Shown: positions 47,346 through 58,062 of the stretch, in pieces
How positions within the stretch are numbered: the stretch's first letter is position 1
Layout of the letters: every line of letters begins with the position of its first letter
Origin: Watersipora subatra
Taxonomy: Eukaryota; Bryozoa; Gymnolaemata; Cheilostomatida; Watersiporidae
Assembly (NCBI RefSeq): GCF_963576615.1
Contig: NC_088718.1
Span: 30,424,377-30,488,376, forward strand
Reading direction: 5' to 3'
Length of the DNA stretch: 64,000 nucleotides
Program-made: the position numbers and the translations under genes
The notes under the pieces: generated by a model
The model's database searches: none
What the model saw: only the letters and a program-made list of their open reading frames with translations
What the model was told of the DNA's origin: nothing

Positions 47346-50300
47346 AAGATTTTAAACAGGTCCGCTATAAGTGATAGTGAAAGTGAAGACAGAAACAGTT
47401 GAGTGGTAAAACTTTAGTGATAAAAATTTGAAGTTCAGTAAAATAGTTAAAAATATGTACTAGAGCTTAGCTTTAAGTGTGCATGTTTAGTAAGCCTTAA
47501 TGAGGTGAATTCAAAGTTTATGTTATTTCAACGTTTGTATTAAAAGCAAGAACTCTCTACGGTACGTACAGTACACTATGGTGTCATATTTTATTGCAGA
47601 TCATAACCACCAAACAACCCTACACTAAATACAATAAAGTGGCTGTATGTGAATGTAATTATTAAGGTTAACACACTATCTTGTTACTAATTTTTAATAT
47701 TTACAGCACCTATATAAAATCTTGCTAATGTTTACCAAGGGATGTTTGCATTATATAATTACTATGGTGTCTATACCCCTGCATACAATTTTTTCATCAA
47801 ACAAAGCCAACCCTGGTACGGATCAAAATTGTATCCTAAGCGTGTACTGTATTTTTATTTTTGCTTGAGCTAGTAATTGATGCCGAAATCATTGTTAATT
47901 TTTACTTTTGGAAAAAATAGAGTTCACAGACAGTTGGAAACAAAGCACTGGCATGTTATTGTTGATTATAAGATATTTACCTACAGATAGTTGTGTAGGC
48001 CTAGCAATCCTAATACTCCCTTTTTGTAAACATTGATACTTGAGCTCATTATTGACAACAGTGTAATACCGTCAAAAAAAATTCAAGGAAAATTACAATA
48101 GGGCCTATCTATATTGATTTATTTGCTGGTTCAATTTTCCTTTATAGAAACAGTCTGATTTTTGTCGGGCAAAAGTGCCACTTTGTCTACAGTCAAAATC
48201 TGTCTTGAGAGAAATTGAACTCAAGGTTCAGAGGCTAACTATTACACATAAAACCATAGAACCATCGAAGTATTTCACTCAAAGGAAACACAACAAACAA
48301 TACATTTTTATTAATATTACTGCTACAAAATTTAAATAGTTAAATATGGTATTTCATATTATTACAAAAAAATTCTCTTTTGACGCTAGTGACGCATCCA
48401 GTAAATAAAAGGGGGTTGTTCAACATTTACCTAGAGTGGATCTGTTTAAGGAAACTGCATGTATAGCAGCTGATGAAAGTGCAAACTTCACACAATATGT
48501 TTTCAGTAAACGACTAGTTGAAATTATTTGCTATAGACTATGGTCTGAAACTATCAATGACAGTCCAGTTTATGCTATACACTTTAGACTGCGGTCCAGA
48601 GGTCAATAGTAGCTTGTTATAGTTATTAAGTCTCCATAGCATATTTGTACTGATCGAACATTGTATATATTGAATAGACTGAACATTAGCTACACGTGGA
48701 GCTCATATTTAAGTTAGGCTACTGAATGAGATTTCCATTAAAGGTGCCTTGACTCAATTTGCATCAGCCAATCAAGATCTCTTTTACCCACTGCCTTCAT
48801 AAGCTGCAAACATCTTAAATATCAGTTAAGCGTATAATTGTTCTTGATCATATGTAATGAAGCATGAAGGTAAATAATTGTTGTGGAAATATCTATTTTT
48901 TGTAAACTGTCAAAAAGCAAATGGTACAGCTTGAAATTTATTTTACATAGAGAGTTGACTAACAAATCCACAAGCAGTACCTGTAAAGGCAGTCAGCATC
49001 TCAAAGATACACACGACGGTTGTGGATTTGTAGAAAACACATTTTTACATATTTGCCGCACAAATTATATACATGTATATAAAATAAAAGTAAAGCCAGT
49101 TTTACAATTTTTAGCAATTTGAAATGGTTATCTAATGTTCAATTAATAATCCTAGCAGGAAATGCTAGCATAAATCTTATTCAAGTCACTCGCGGTTCAA
49201 AAAACTTGAAAAGATTCCTTAATGTTTCAGTCCTAGTACAATAATTAATCCTAAAGTAAATAGCCTTGTCTATGCAAGCTCTAGGATATAGCATATCTGT
49301 CTAGGAGTTATGTCTTTTCTATGCTCACTTTATGCCTATTATCACCAGAGTATGGTGACCTGTCTTAACTACTGAACTCTGAACCTATTTAGTTGGCTAA
49401 GAACTCTTTTTCTCAATTTATTTAAGGATCAACCTGGCAAATACATCTCACGGCATCATTACGATGCGGCTGATGGTTCAGGCTTGTTTATGCAGTTTTA
49501 ACTATCTTTTGAATGAAACTTTCATATATAGGCTATCAATACAATAACAACTCTATCACTTCAAGTAATATCCACAAACAAAACCAATAGCAATTTTTAG
49601 AATCTTTGACTAACAATACTGTTAAACTGCATACAGTTGACACATCCTACCAATATTGAATCTTAATAAATCACTATAGCTTTAGTTCCACTGATTTGTC
49701 AAGAATCATTTGTATAGTATTTACATATCATTTTACATTGTGCGAATTTAAAATGTGAATTTAAAATGGTGCAAATACTGAGTTACCATGCAAACAGTGT
49801 TCTAATGGAATTCACATGTTCGGGAGTAATGTTGGCTCTTTATTAAAATAGATAAGAAGTTCTGCATGCGAGGTGATAGCAGCGCACTCCTGTTTTACTT
49901 GGCAGCACACTTTTGAGATACGAATCACTGAAGTGTGGAAGTTTTTTCTAATGGAATAGCTTGCACAGAATTTTCATGCGCGACATTCAAAAGTGCCGTT
50001 TCCATATTTTGCAAACAGGAAACATTCAGTAAAACTTAGCGAGTAATAAAACTCACTTGACTTGCTGGTTTTAGAAGTGTCCATCCGGCGGATGACCCAA
50101 ACTGGCAGATTAACCACATCATGGAAACTTAGTGATAGTCTTATATCCTGAACTACAATAGTTATGACAGCCTTCATACACGGAACTCTTACACCGTTGT
50201 GAGGAGTGCATTATTATTATTACTCATGTCTTCTAAGCATACTATTATGAGTATGAAATCAAAGACAAAGTTAATACAGTTCTACTGCAACTGGTGGAAC

Positions 50301-51515
50301 TGAAAACTAAGAAATAGTTTTTGAAATCCTTTGTGTAAAAAACATTATTTTGGGTGTCACTTTTGCATATAACTGGAGTGGATACAAAGATTCAGTCAAG
50401 TTAGATCACAAGACGGCGTCCGTAAATAAATTTCCATCTTGCAAATAGCGCAATCTAGTGCTTTAACTGCGTCATGAAAACTTAGTGTATGAAAGAAATT
50501 ATACAAGAAGTTTATCTTTTTAGCTGTACAAAAACTAGTCAGCAGAGGATATTCTACCTTATGGCCTTCCATCATTATTAAAGTTTCTTTTAAGTTTTAA
50601 TAAGGTGTGATTATCAAAATAAACTATGATAGACTAGCTAGAGCAGAAATAGACTACAATGTGGTTATGAAAACAAAATATGTAAGAAACGTATGCCAGG
50701 GTAGCAGAGGAAATAAACCTGCCTACAAAATCATGTTTATCCAGCATCAAACAATTTACAGAGTTAGATGTAAACTGTAAAACTGAAAATTTGGCCAACG
50801 AAAATTTTGGGGAAGGTTCATCTCTGAACTTTCTACTGAAGTACTTGCGCCTACATTGACAAAAATTACCAAATTCCTTGACTTGTTCAAACTCTTCTAC
50901 TTCTCCTCTTTCAAATACCTGTTTAAACTGTACAAGGTTACTCCTGCCCGCCTGTACGGTAAATGTATATGCACAGAGTTTGGGCTAGAGATAACATTAA
51001 CCAAAGTTAGTTGTGCTACTGAAGCATTGGTTCTAGGGAGTATTTAGAGTAGCTCAAAAAGCAAAAAATTAATAAACGGACGTGAGTTTTCATCTCATTA
51101 CAATTAAAGTCGAAACCTTTTCAAATTATGCACAACATTTTAAAAGATGGTAAGAATAATACTCTAAAAAGTTTTTCAATTTTATAAAAACGAAATTTAA
51201 ATGATTTTTAAAATATGCAAAACTATAGAAAGGCCAAAACTTCAAAATGTTACTATATTCCCTACAATTAAGTTGTGATCATTAAATAACTTATACCAGC
51301 ACTGATATCATAATTCAATACATTTGTATAGCCAACTAGCATGAGATCGATAGCAAAATATTTGTATATTTTACTTATTGTTAAAAATATGTTTTATTAT
51401 TATTGTTTTAAAATTAATATTGTTAAAATATTACGCTATGCAACAGAGTTTAAACTGAAACCATAATTGATTTTGTAAACAAATATTGCAAAGCTCAAGC
51501 TTTATTTTTTTCAAA
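47346..51515. other. Spacer DNA between C and D, no gene recognised
   Basis: AT-rich and unique within the window. Short frames (for example at 48883 and 49974) match no family I know. Between about 49777 and 50485 are three sequences close to the Harbinger TIR (CACTAAGTTTCCATGATG-like at 50122-50139 inverted, and variants), which may be ends of small non-autonomous elements. Confidence 0.5.
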
Positions 51516-51519
51516 TGAT

Positions 51520-51895
51520 TATGAGTGATTGATACACGTGATTGATACTTGAAATTGATACTCGAAATCGATATGCGTAATCGATACATATAATTGATAC
51601 GCGTAATTGATACGTGTAATCGATTTGCTTAATTGATATGTGTAATCTAGAAATTTAATCAATACACATAATCAATACGTGTCATCAATATATGTGAGAA
51701 TTGTGTAAATAGTACTCATGATACATTTAGTTAATCAATAAGAGTATTCAAAAGTTATCAATATATTTAATCAACTCATGTTATCAAAAGGTTTAATCAA
51801 TTTATGTGGTATTTATGTGTAATTTATAAGTGTAACCTATCGGTATAACCAATAAGTGTAATCAATATGAGTAATCAAGTTGCGGAATCAATATA
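51520..51895. repeat. Degenerate tandem repeat of about 16-17 bp ('attgatacgtgtaatc')
   Basis: About twenty units with many substitutions, AT-rich, partly palindromic (ATCGAT). No sign of function. Confidence 0.85.
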
Positions 51896-52319
51896 TGTAA
51901 CATGTATACGAGTTTTCGCAATTGGCAGAAGAAGGTTTATAGTTTCTTTTACCAAATTCTCCTTAAGAACAGTCCTTCACTTCACACATTTTACTGGCCA
52001 AATGGCAATGATAACTAGTATCTCTTTAAATAGATATACCATATATCTTTTAAACTAAACTGGATTTCATGCATTACAGAAATTGCACAACATATTTATA
52101 ATTTGTTACAGGTATTGCTCTCGCAACTTGGTGGGATCGCGCTCTAGTTATTTAAAATGATATAGCAATAGACAACATTTTCTGGATATGGTTGAGAAGT
52201 AACCCAAAGATCTGTTGGTATGGCATTTTAGTTAATTAGATAGTAATTATTGTAGAGCCAAGTCTGTTTTTTAAAGGTTTGAGTTTTTTTGAAGTCAAAG
52301 TATAGGCTTGCTTAGAGGT

Positions 52320-52750
52320 GGACTTACACAAAATTTTAATAAATTTTATCTGCAATTATCAGTCACCTTCTACCTTTTGACATTGATTTTTATGTTTTGA
52401 AGTCATCTGATTGCGAGGATGTTTCTAGATCCAAATCGATAAAGCTTGATTTTGGTTAACACATCCATAAAAAATAAGTACGAAATGGCGTGACTAGTTA
52501 TTATCAATGTGATAGTTGGTATTCAGATATTGTGTTCAAGTTGAAGCATTACAAGTGTTCATTGTTTATCTCTTAGCAATTATAGCCATCATAGTTGCAT
52601 ATACGGTTTATCTGAGCTTTTTAGCCAAGATTAACTTTATTGATTTTAATTTTAAAACATCCTGTCAATTAGATTACCACAAATATCAAAAACACTCACA
52701 GGTTTCTAGAAAAATACCAATACTTTCTGATAAAATTTACTAAAATTTTG
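52320..52750. repeat. Interspersed repeat family member
   Basis: Resembles 2640-3070 in order and wording ('ccaatactttctgataaaat' at the end). Diverged, no coding. Confidence 0.6.
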
Positions 52751-53253
52751 TGTAAGTTAGTTTTTACCTAATTTTTACCAATTAATGTAACTTTTTACTA
52801 AGTTCTGCAAAATATAAAGCTGAAAAAGACAACTGAAAAACTGTACAAAATGAACTGCTTCCAAAAAATAAAAAAAAATTATTTTTTTCAAATCTTGTGA
52901 AAAAGACAAAAAAAAATGAAGAAAGGAAAAAACCAAAATGATTTGACAGACTTGTTTAGCAATTAAAACACGTTTTACATGTAAATCTTGGCAAATTTTA
53001 AATGTGAAAGATAAAAACCTCAAAGCTGTGACATTTGTTTGGCAGCTTCAGCACTGAGTTCACATTTTGTGTCGTCATATCAGTACACTGATTTGAAGAC
53101 CACATGAGATGAGTTTCTAAAATTTATTCTTCAGCATATTCTTGCAAATACATGAGTTACATTCCTGATTCAGAAGCCACAGCCTTGTGCATTATTTTCA
53201 TAAAAAAGGTTAAAAGCAACATTTCCATTCATCACATCGGTTATAGCTGATAG

Positions 53254-53610
53254 TGTGGCGGAAGATTCCAAGGCTCAGGCCAGTTGTCTGATCGAACTCA
53301 TGGCCAACGTTACAATCAGGCTGAGCCCCGTCTCAGCAGAAGAGTTGGTTGCTGGTAAAACTTTCGGTTGGCCAAAGTTTGGCGGCTGAGACCTCCGCGT
53401 TACCGTGATGTCGATGGTGAGGAGCCAGGTGAAGATGAGAGCATAGATAAGGAACGAAGATGAGGCAAGGAAAGCAGAAATTGCTGGCAGTCTCTTGCTA
53501 GATGTTCATTGTTTACACACACATTTAATTGCTTGTATGCTTATATATATTCATGAAATATACATTTATTTTATGGCCTTGTACTCAGTGGTCTTGATTA
53601 TTGTCGAACA
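53254..53610 (+). mobile_element. Possible solo LTR
   Basis: A GC-richer block in AT-rich DNA starts TGTGGCGGAAGATTCC, with the same TAGTGTGG-GGA beginning as the LTR-like insertion at 3602, and may end GTCGAACA. No target duplication or second copy was seen, so this is tentative. Confidence 0.3.
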
Positions 53611-53809
53611 GTAAAGGGAACATGGCAATTTTCTTTAGAAAACTGTCACATTTTAACAGACTATTGATTGATGGCTGATTTTCATTAACATGCAAGCATG
53701 CACTGACTACTCCTTTGCTCAGAAAAGGAGATAATAGCAGTTGATCAAATTTACATTCTACTAAGCATTCCCTAATTAATGTTTTTTTGTTTTAAAAACG
53801 CTTAAAGTA

Positions 53810-53935
53810 CATGTAATGTAGTCTACATGTAACTACGTGTAAGTAAATGTAGTCCACATGTAAGTAAATGTAGTCCACATGTAAGTACATGTAGTCCACA
53901 TGTAAGTACATGTAGTCCACATGTACACTTATTGG
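53810..53935. repeat. About 21-bp tandem repeat ('catgtaagtaaatgtagtcc')
   Basis: About five to six units of 'acatgtaagtacatgtagtc'. Each contains the palindrome ACATGT. Confidence 0.9.
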
Positions 53936-53964
53936 TCCAAAAACTATATTTCACATTTCTGTCA

Positions 53965-54137
53965 GTGCGATTTGATAAAAGGTCACGCACATGCTGATGC
54001 TATTCGTAAACTGCTGTTTGTGAATTTTTAAACAACGGATGAAAAGGTTTGTTTAACTTTTTTGATTTCAGTGAAGCTTTTGACTGTGTCAATCACAAAA
54101 TATTACTTGATAAACTAAAATTGGCTAATTTTAGAAG
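53965..54137 (+). pseudogene. Reverse transcriptase fragment of a LINE
   Basis: The + strand encodes KGHAHADAIRKLLFVNF, a TAA stop, then FFDFSEAFDCVNHKILLDKL and a few more residues. This is RT motif A and the block before it as in Jockey/CR1-type LINEs (D-F-S-x-A-F-D-x-V-x-H). About 55 codons remain. It is unrelated in frame or orientation to the R4/Dong-like LINE next to it. Confidence 0.8.
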
Positions 54138-54239
54138 TACAATGGAACCTCTACATATAAAAGTAATTTGTTCCAAAAGCTATTTCAAAAGTCAGAAGTT
54201 TTGTAAGTAGTAACCAATTTTTTCATGTAATTGCCCTAA

Positions 54240-54374
54240 TCGGTTCCAAAGTTTACAAAACTCAAATTTATATATATATATAAATATATATATATCGTAA
54301 TTATTGTATATATACAATAATTACAATATATATATGATGTATATATGATATATATATATATATATATATATATT
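54240..54374. repeat. (TA)n-rich tract at the 3' side of the LINE
   Basis: Runs of TATATA with 'aattattgta' interruptions end exactly where the LINE 3' tail starts. With 57963-58060 it frames the LINE. Confidence 0.9.
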
Positions 54375-54530
54375 GCATCCACCTGTTAGTGCAGTAAAGC
54401 TGGCTCAGCTACCGGGGCCAGATCTTTACAGTATTTTACTTTTTTATTATAAATATTTATATAAAAAAAAATTGTTTCCTCACCTCGGATACTCCGTATG
54501 GGTGGTAAATTCTGCTCTAGCTCGGGTCTC

Positions 54531-55815
54531 CTACCAGAGACCTGGGAGTTTGAGCACTCGCCTCAAGATCTTAGCTGTTCCCAATAGCGAACTTTTCTGC
54601 AACTCACCTGAGTTGATCGCTGTTGGTATTTGGGCAAGCCACATTTTATGCGCCGGTGTTATTGCACCCCGTGCCCCAATGACTACTGGGATTGCAGTTG
54701 TTCTTACATCCCAGCATTTTTCAGTCTCTTCTCCAAGAGGGAGATATTTCTCTACCTTTTCTTTTTCTTTGCTGTCTATATTGTAGTCATTAGGTACTGC
54801 TATACCTATTATAGTAGCTCTCTTGTTCTCCTTGTCCACCACCGCTATATCTGGTTGGTTTGCCAGGACATGCTTGTCAGTCCAAATGTAGAAGTCCCAG
54901 AAGATCTTAGCGTGATCATTTTCATTGACCTTACCAGAAGTTTCCCACCAGTGTTGTGGTTTATTAAGGCCATACTCGTCACATAGACTTCTATACACAA
55001 CATCTGCGACATGATTATGCCGCTCAGTGTATGCATTTCCGGCTAGCTGCTTGCATCCACTGATGATGTGTTGGATGGTCTCAGGTGCATCTTTTCACAG
55101 TCTGCATCTAAGATTGTCTCTAGTGTGATAGATTTTGGTTTGGAGTTGCCTTGTTGGGAGCACTTGCTCCTGGGCTGCCATGATTAGTGACTCTGTATTG
55201 GCTGTTAGGTTTCCTTTGTTCAGCCACATATGTCTGGTGAAAATCGCCAACCTTAAACACTTGTCGATGGTGAGCACCATGAAGAGGTTTCATGCGCCAG
55301 TCAATTTACTCATCATCAGGGCGAAGGTCCATTGTAAGAACAGACGATTGGAATTCAGCTAGCAACTTATCTGAAGTGGCCATAGAGGCTGCATAGGCTT
55401 TGATGCTTTGCTCTTCCTCCTTCACTGTCTGCTGTACACGTTTGAGTCCCCTACCGCCATCTTTCCTATCAAGATACAATCTAGTAGTATCAGATTTTAG
55501 GTGGAGTGCTCCATGCATGGTCAGCAGTTTACGAGTTGCTATATCTGTTTCCTTGATGGCTTCCTCAGTCTACTTTATTATGCTTGCTGGATATCTCATT
55601 ACTGGCAGTGCGTAAGTATGTATTGCCATGACTTGGTTCTTGGCATTGAGCTGGCTCCGTAGGACCTGCCGAAGGCGTTTTTTGAATTCAGTAATGGCTT
55701 TGTGACATACCTCGGCTTCGTGGTTGATGTTGCTTTGCACAATCCCCAAGTACTTGTACCTTTTTTCTATATCTTTGATGGTACCCTTTGGCATTCTTAG
55801 GCCATCTGTGAGCAT
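54531..55815 (-). pseudogene. LINE ORF, thumb, zinc finger and restriction-like endonuclease, broken
   Basis: 55815-55306 continues the RT frame (KRYKYLGIVQSN, YALPVMRYPA, GGRGLKRVQQTVKEEEQS) with a TAG at 55570-55572. A frameshift near 55290 leads to WLNKGNLTANTESLIMAAQE. The CCHC finger follows (CRL then a stop where the second Cys is expected, then TIQHIISGCKQLAG), and 54998-54531 holds the endonuclease: QPDIAVVDKENKRATIIGIA matches the PD-(D/E)xK core of R2/R4-type nucleases. In active relatives this domain nicks the target site to prime reverse transcription. Confidence 0.8.
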
Positions 55816-55842
55816 AGAGCGGTTTTTCTTAAGAGTTAGCCT

Positions 55843-57484
55843 TCAACATTTCCCAATACAAAAGGTCATTCCGATGTCCTTGCTGTATAAGTGAGTGAGG
55901 TGTATTAGCGAATCAATGTCCCTTTCTTTGTTAGCGTTCAGCTTGATGTCATCCATGTAGAAGAGGTGGCTTATCTTGGTGCCACTTTTAAACTGGTACG
56001 CATAGTGAGTCTTCTCCAGCATACTGCTTAGAAGGTTTAGGCATATGCAGAAGAGCAGCGGTGATAAGGAGTCACCTTGATAGATGCCTCGCTTAATTTT
56101 TACACTCGCCAGCTTTTTGCCATTAGTCTCCAGTTCCGTCTTCCATTTGGTGATTGACATCTTGATGAATGCCACAAGAGCAGGGTGAACATTGCACATA
56201 CTGAGACACTCAAGTATCCAACTATGTGGAATTGAGTCATAGGCCTTTTTGTAGTCAATTCAAGCCATGGCAAGATTGGTATGCCTTCTCCTGCTGTCTT
56301 GACAGACCGTCCGATCCACCAGAAACTGATTTTTGGCTCCTTGGGTGTTGCACCCAATTCCTTTCTGAGCACTGGTCATATAGTGACTCATGTGCTCTTC
56401 CAGTCTGTCTGCAACTATTCCTGAGAGCAGTTTCCAGGTGGTGGGCAAGCACGTTATTGGTCGATAGTTCTTGGGAATCGGCCCCTGCTTTGGATCTTTT
56501 ATCAAAAGTACAGTTCGTCCTTTGGTCAGCCATTCAGGATGGTCGCCTTCTTTTATTAGGCATTCCATCTGCTTAGCCATTCTAGTGTGAAGTGATGTCA
56601 ATTTCTTCAACAAGAAGGCTTGAATCATGTCATGGCCAGGTGCTTCCCAGTTCTTCATACGCTGCACTCTGCACTTGATGTCCACTTTGCTGATGGTGAG
56701 TCCTTGCTGAGCCACAGTGCTATACGAGTTGCTCGTATAGCACTGTTGGTGGCTCTCTTTAAGCCTCTTCAGCCAATTTGCAGTGGTGTTGTGAGTAATC
56801 TCTTTCTCCCAGATGTCCTTCCAGAACTTTGAGGTGCTGGATCTGAGAGGATCTGACATTGGCCTCCGCAGTTCACCTTTGAACTGAGAATACACTTTAG
56901 ATGGATTATTGATGAACAGTTTGTTCATTCTCTTGTTATCCCGCTTTTTGGTGTACTGCTTCAGTCGTGCCGAGAATGTTACTAGCTGCTGTTTGTCAGA
57001 TTCTAGAGCTTCTATTGTGGCTTCCCTTTTTGGACGCTCCAAACTGTGGTTAGATTTTTCACTGAGCCTACTAACTTTCTTGCGCAATTCCTTGATCTTA
57101 TTTTGTAGCCTCAGCTGCCAAGCTGGAACGGCTTGGCAGTCTTGGCAGTCTTGGCAGCCTTGGCAGCCTTGTTGACAGTGGTTTAATACCCATCTCCTCC
57201 AAGACAACGGGTGCCGTACTGTAGATTAAGGCATTAGTCTCACTGATCGATTTAGTTGAGATCAACTCCAGTGCCAAGTTAATGTCTTCTAACAGCTTCT
57301 TGGGTATGGTCTTGCTAACTCTCCGTAGTGGTACCCTGCTTCCATAATCATTAGCAGCTGGCATCTTGTTGATATTTTCCACAAGCTCCTTCACCTTTGG
57401 GTCAAGGTCAAAGTGCATGCGTTCTTCAACTTGTGAGTCAACACAAGATCGTGTATGTGTGACGGTGTGTGATGATATGCACAC
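55843..57484 (-). pseudogene. LINE ORF, N-terminal and reverse transcriptase part, broken
   Basis: 57484-57098 is the pre-RT part (PKVKELVENINKMPAAND), out of frame with what follows because of a 9-bp repeat at about 57120-57175. From 57207 the RT frame includes NYRPITCLPTTWKLLSGI and ends at TGA (56258-56260), where the family normally has Trp. The same frame resumes with DYKKAYDSIPHSW (motif A), GIYQGDSLSPLLF (motif B) and YMDD at 55948-55959. Another stop lies near 55840. Key catalytic residues are present, so the damage is a handful of stops and one shift. Confidence 0.82.
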
Positions 57485-57668
57485 CTCGTTGGCTGAGGTT
57501 ACTTGGGTGAACTGTTCCCTAATTTCATCTACCTCGTTCTGATATGAGGTGCCGCTTGATTATGTTCCTCCTCTGAGCTACAAGTTGCTTAGCGACAATT
57601 CAGGGCGCACGTTTATCAACAGTTGGCGCATCCTTCTCATATAGCCCCACTTTTGAGGTTCACTCATA

Positions 57669-57962
57669 AAGCACTGAATGAGGTATGTGTTATCAGTCCG
57701 AGTCTATTTCATCCATTTTGAACCAGTAGCCCATTTTCCACTGCCTTGTCCTGGTTCAGCTACAGGCAGATTGTTTGCTCGGATGACCGGGCGACATCCG
57801 AGCCTACATGGCTTTGATTATTGCACTCATCATAGAGGTTGTAGACATTATACAAGCAAGGGTCTTGTCTAAGGACGACCAGAAGGGTGCAGTTGTTGGG
57901 GTTTGAACCTAGGACCTAATGATCACTGTCCCGACACCTTACCAACTGCGCTATCCGTCCTG
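57669..57962 (-). repeat. tRNA-like, SINE-like segment at the 5' side of the LINE
   Basis: On the minus strand it starts GGACGGATAGCGCAGTTGG: an A box (57937-57953) and a B box GGTTCAAACCC (57898-57908) at tRNA spacing, but no foldable T or acceptor stem, so not a tRNA gene. A 'ccttagacaagacccttgct'-like stretch follows, a phrase seen in many SINE bodies. It lies between the LINE start and the (TA)n tract. It may be a SINE inserted there or the LINE's own 5' UTR promoter. Confidence 0.6.
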
Positions 57963-57972
57963 CATTATATAT

Positions 57973-58025
<53 letters not shown>

Positions 58026-58062
58026 TACTTTGCTATATATATATATATATATTTATGTGCAA
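57963..58062. repeat. (TA)n microsatellite at the 5' side of the LINE
   Basis: About 90 bp of almost pure TA with two short interruptions (TCATA, CTTTGC). Confidence 0.95.

Larger units (their letters stand above)
54375..57668 (-). mobile_element. R4/Dong-like non-LTR retrotransposon, near full length, disabled
   Basis: It reads on the minus strand. A start at about 57668 (MSEPQKWGYMRRM) leads into one long ORF with reverse transcriptase, a CCHC zinc finger and a C-terminal restriction-like endonuclease: the single-ORF layout of early-branching LINEs (R2, R4, Dong). PITCLPTTWKLLSGI and YMDD argue for R4/Dong. There is no apurinic-type endonuclease. The 3' end at 54375 abuts a (TA)n tract and another lies beyond the 5' side, so it sits in a microsatellite. 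Dong of silkworm is known from TAA repeats. Confidence 0.82.

Noticed and set aside
48883-49122. 79-codon plus-strand frame in the C-D spacer
   Set aside because: No family features, no supporting splice context or paralog. Length is within chance for this composition.
54373-54786. Plus-strand frame of 137 codons over the LINE 3' end
   Set aside because: Antisense shadow of the endonuclease domain of the LINE, which reads on the minus strand.
57898-57962. tRNA gene on the minus strand
   Set aside because: A and B boxes are present, but the acceptor and T stems do not pair. It is better read as a tRNA-derived SINE head or promoter.
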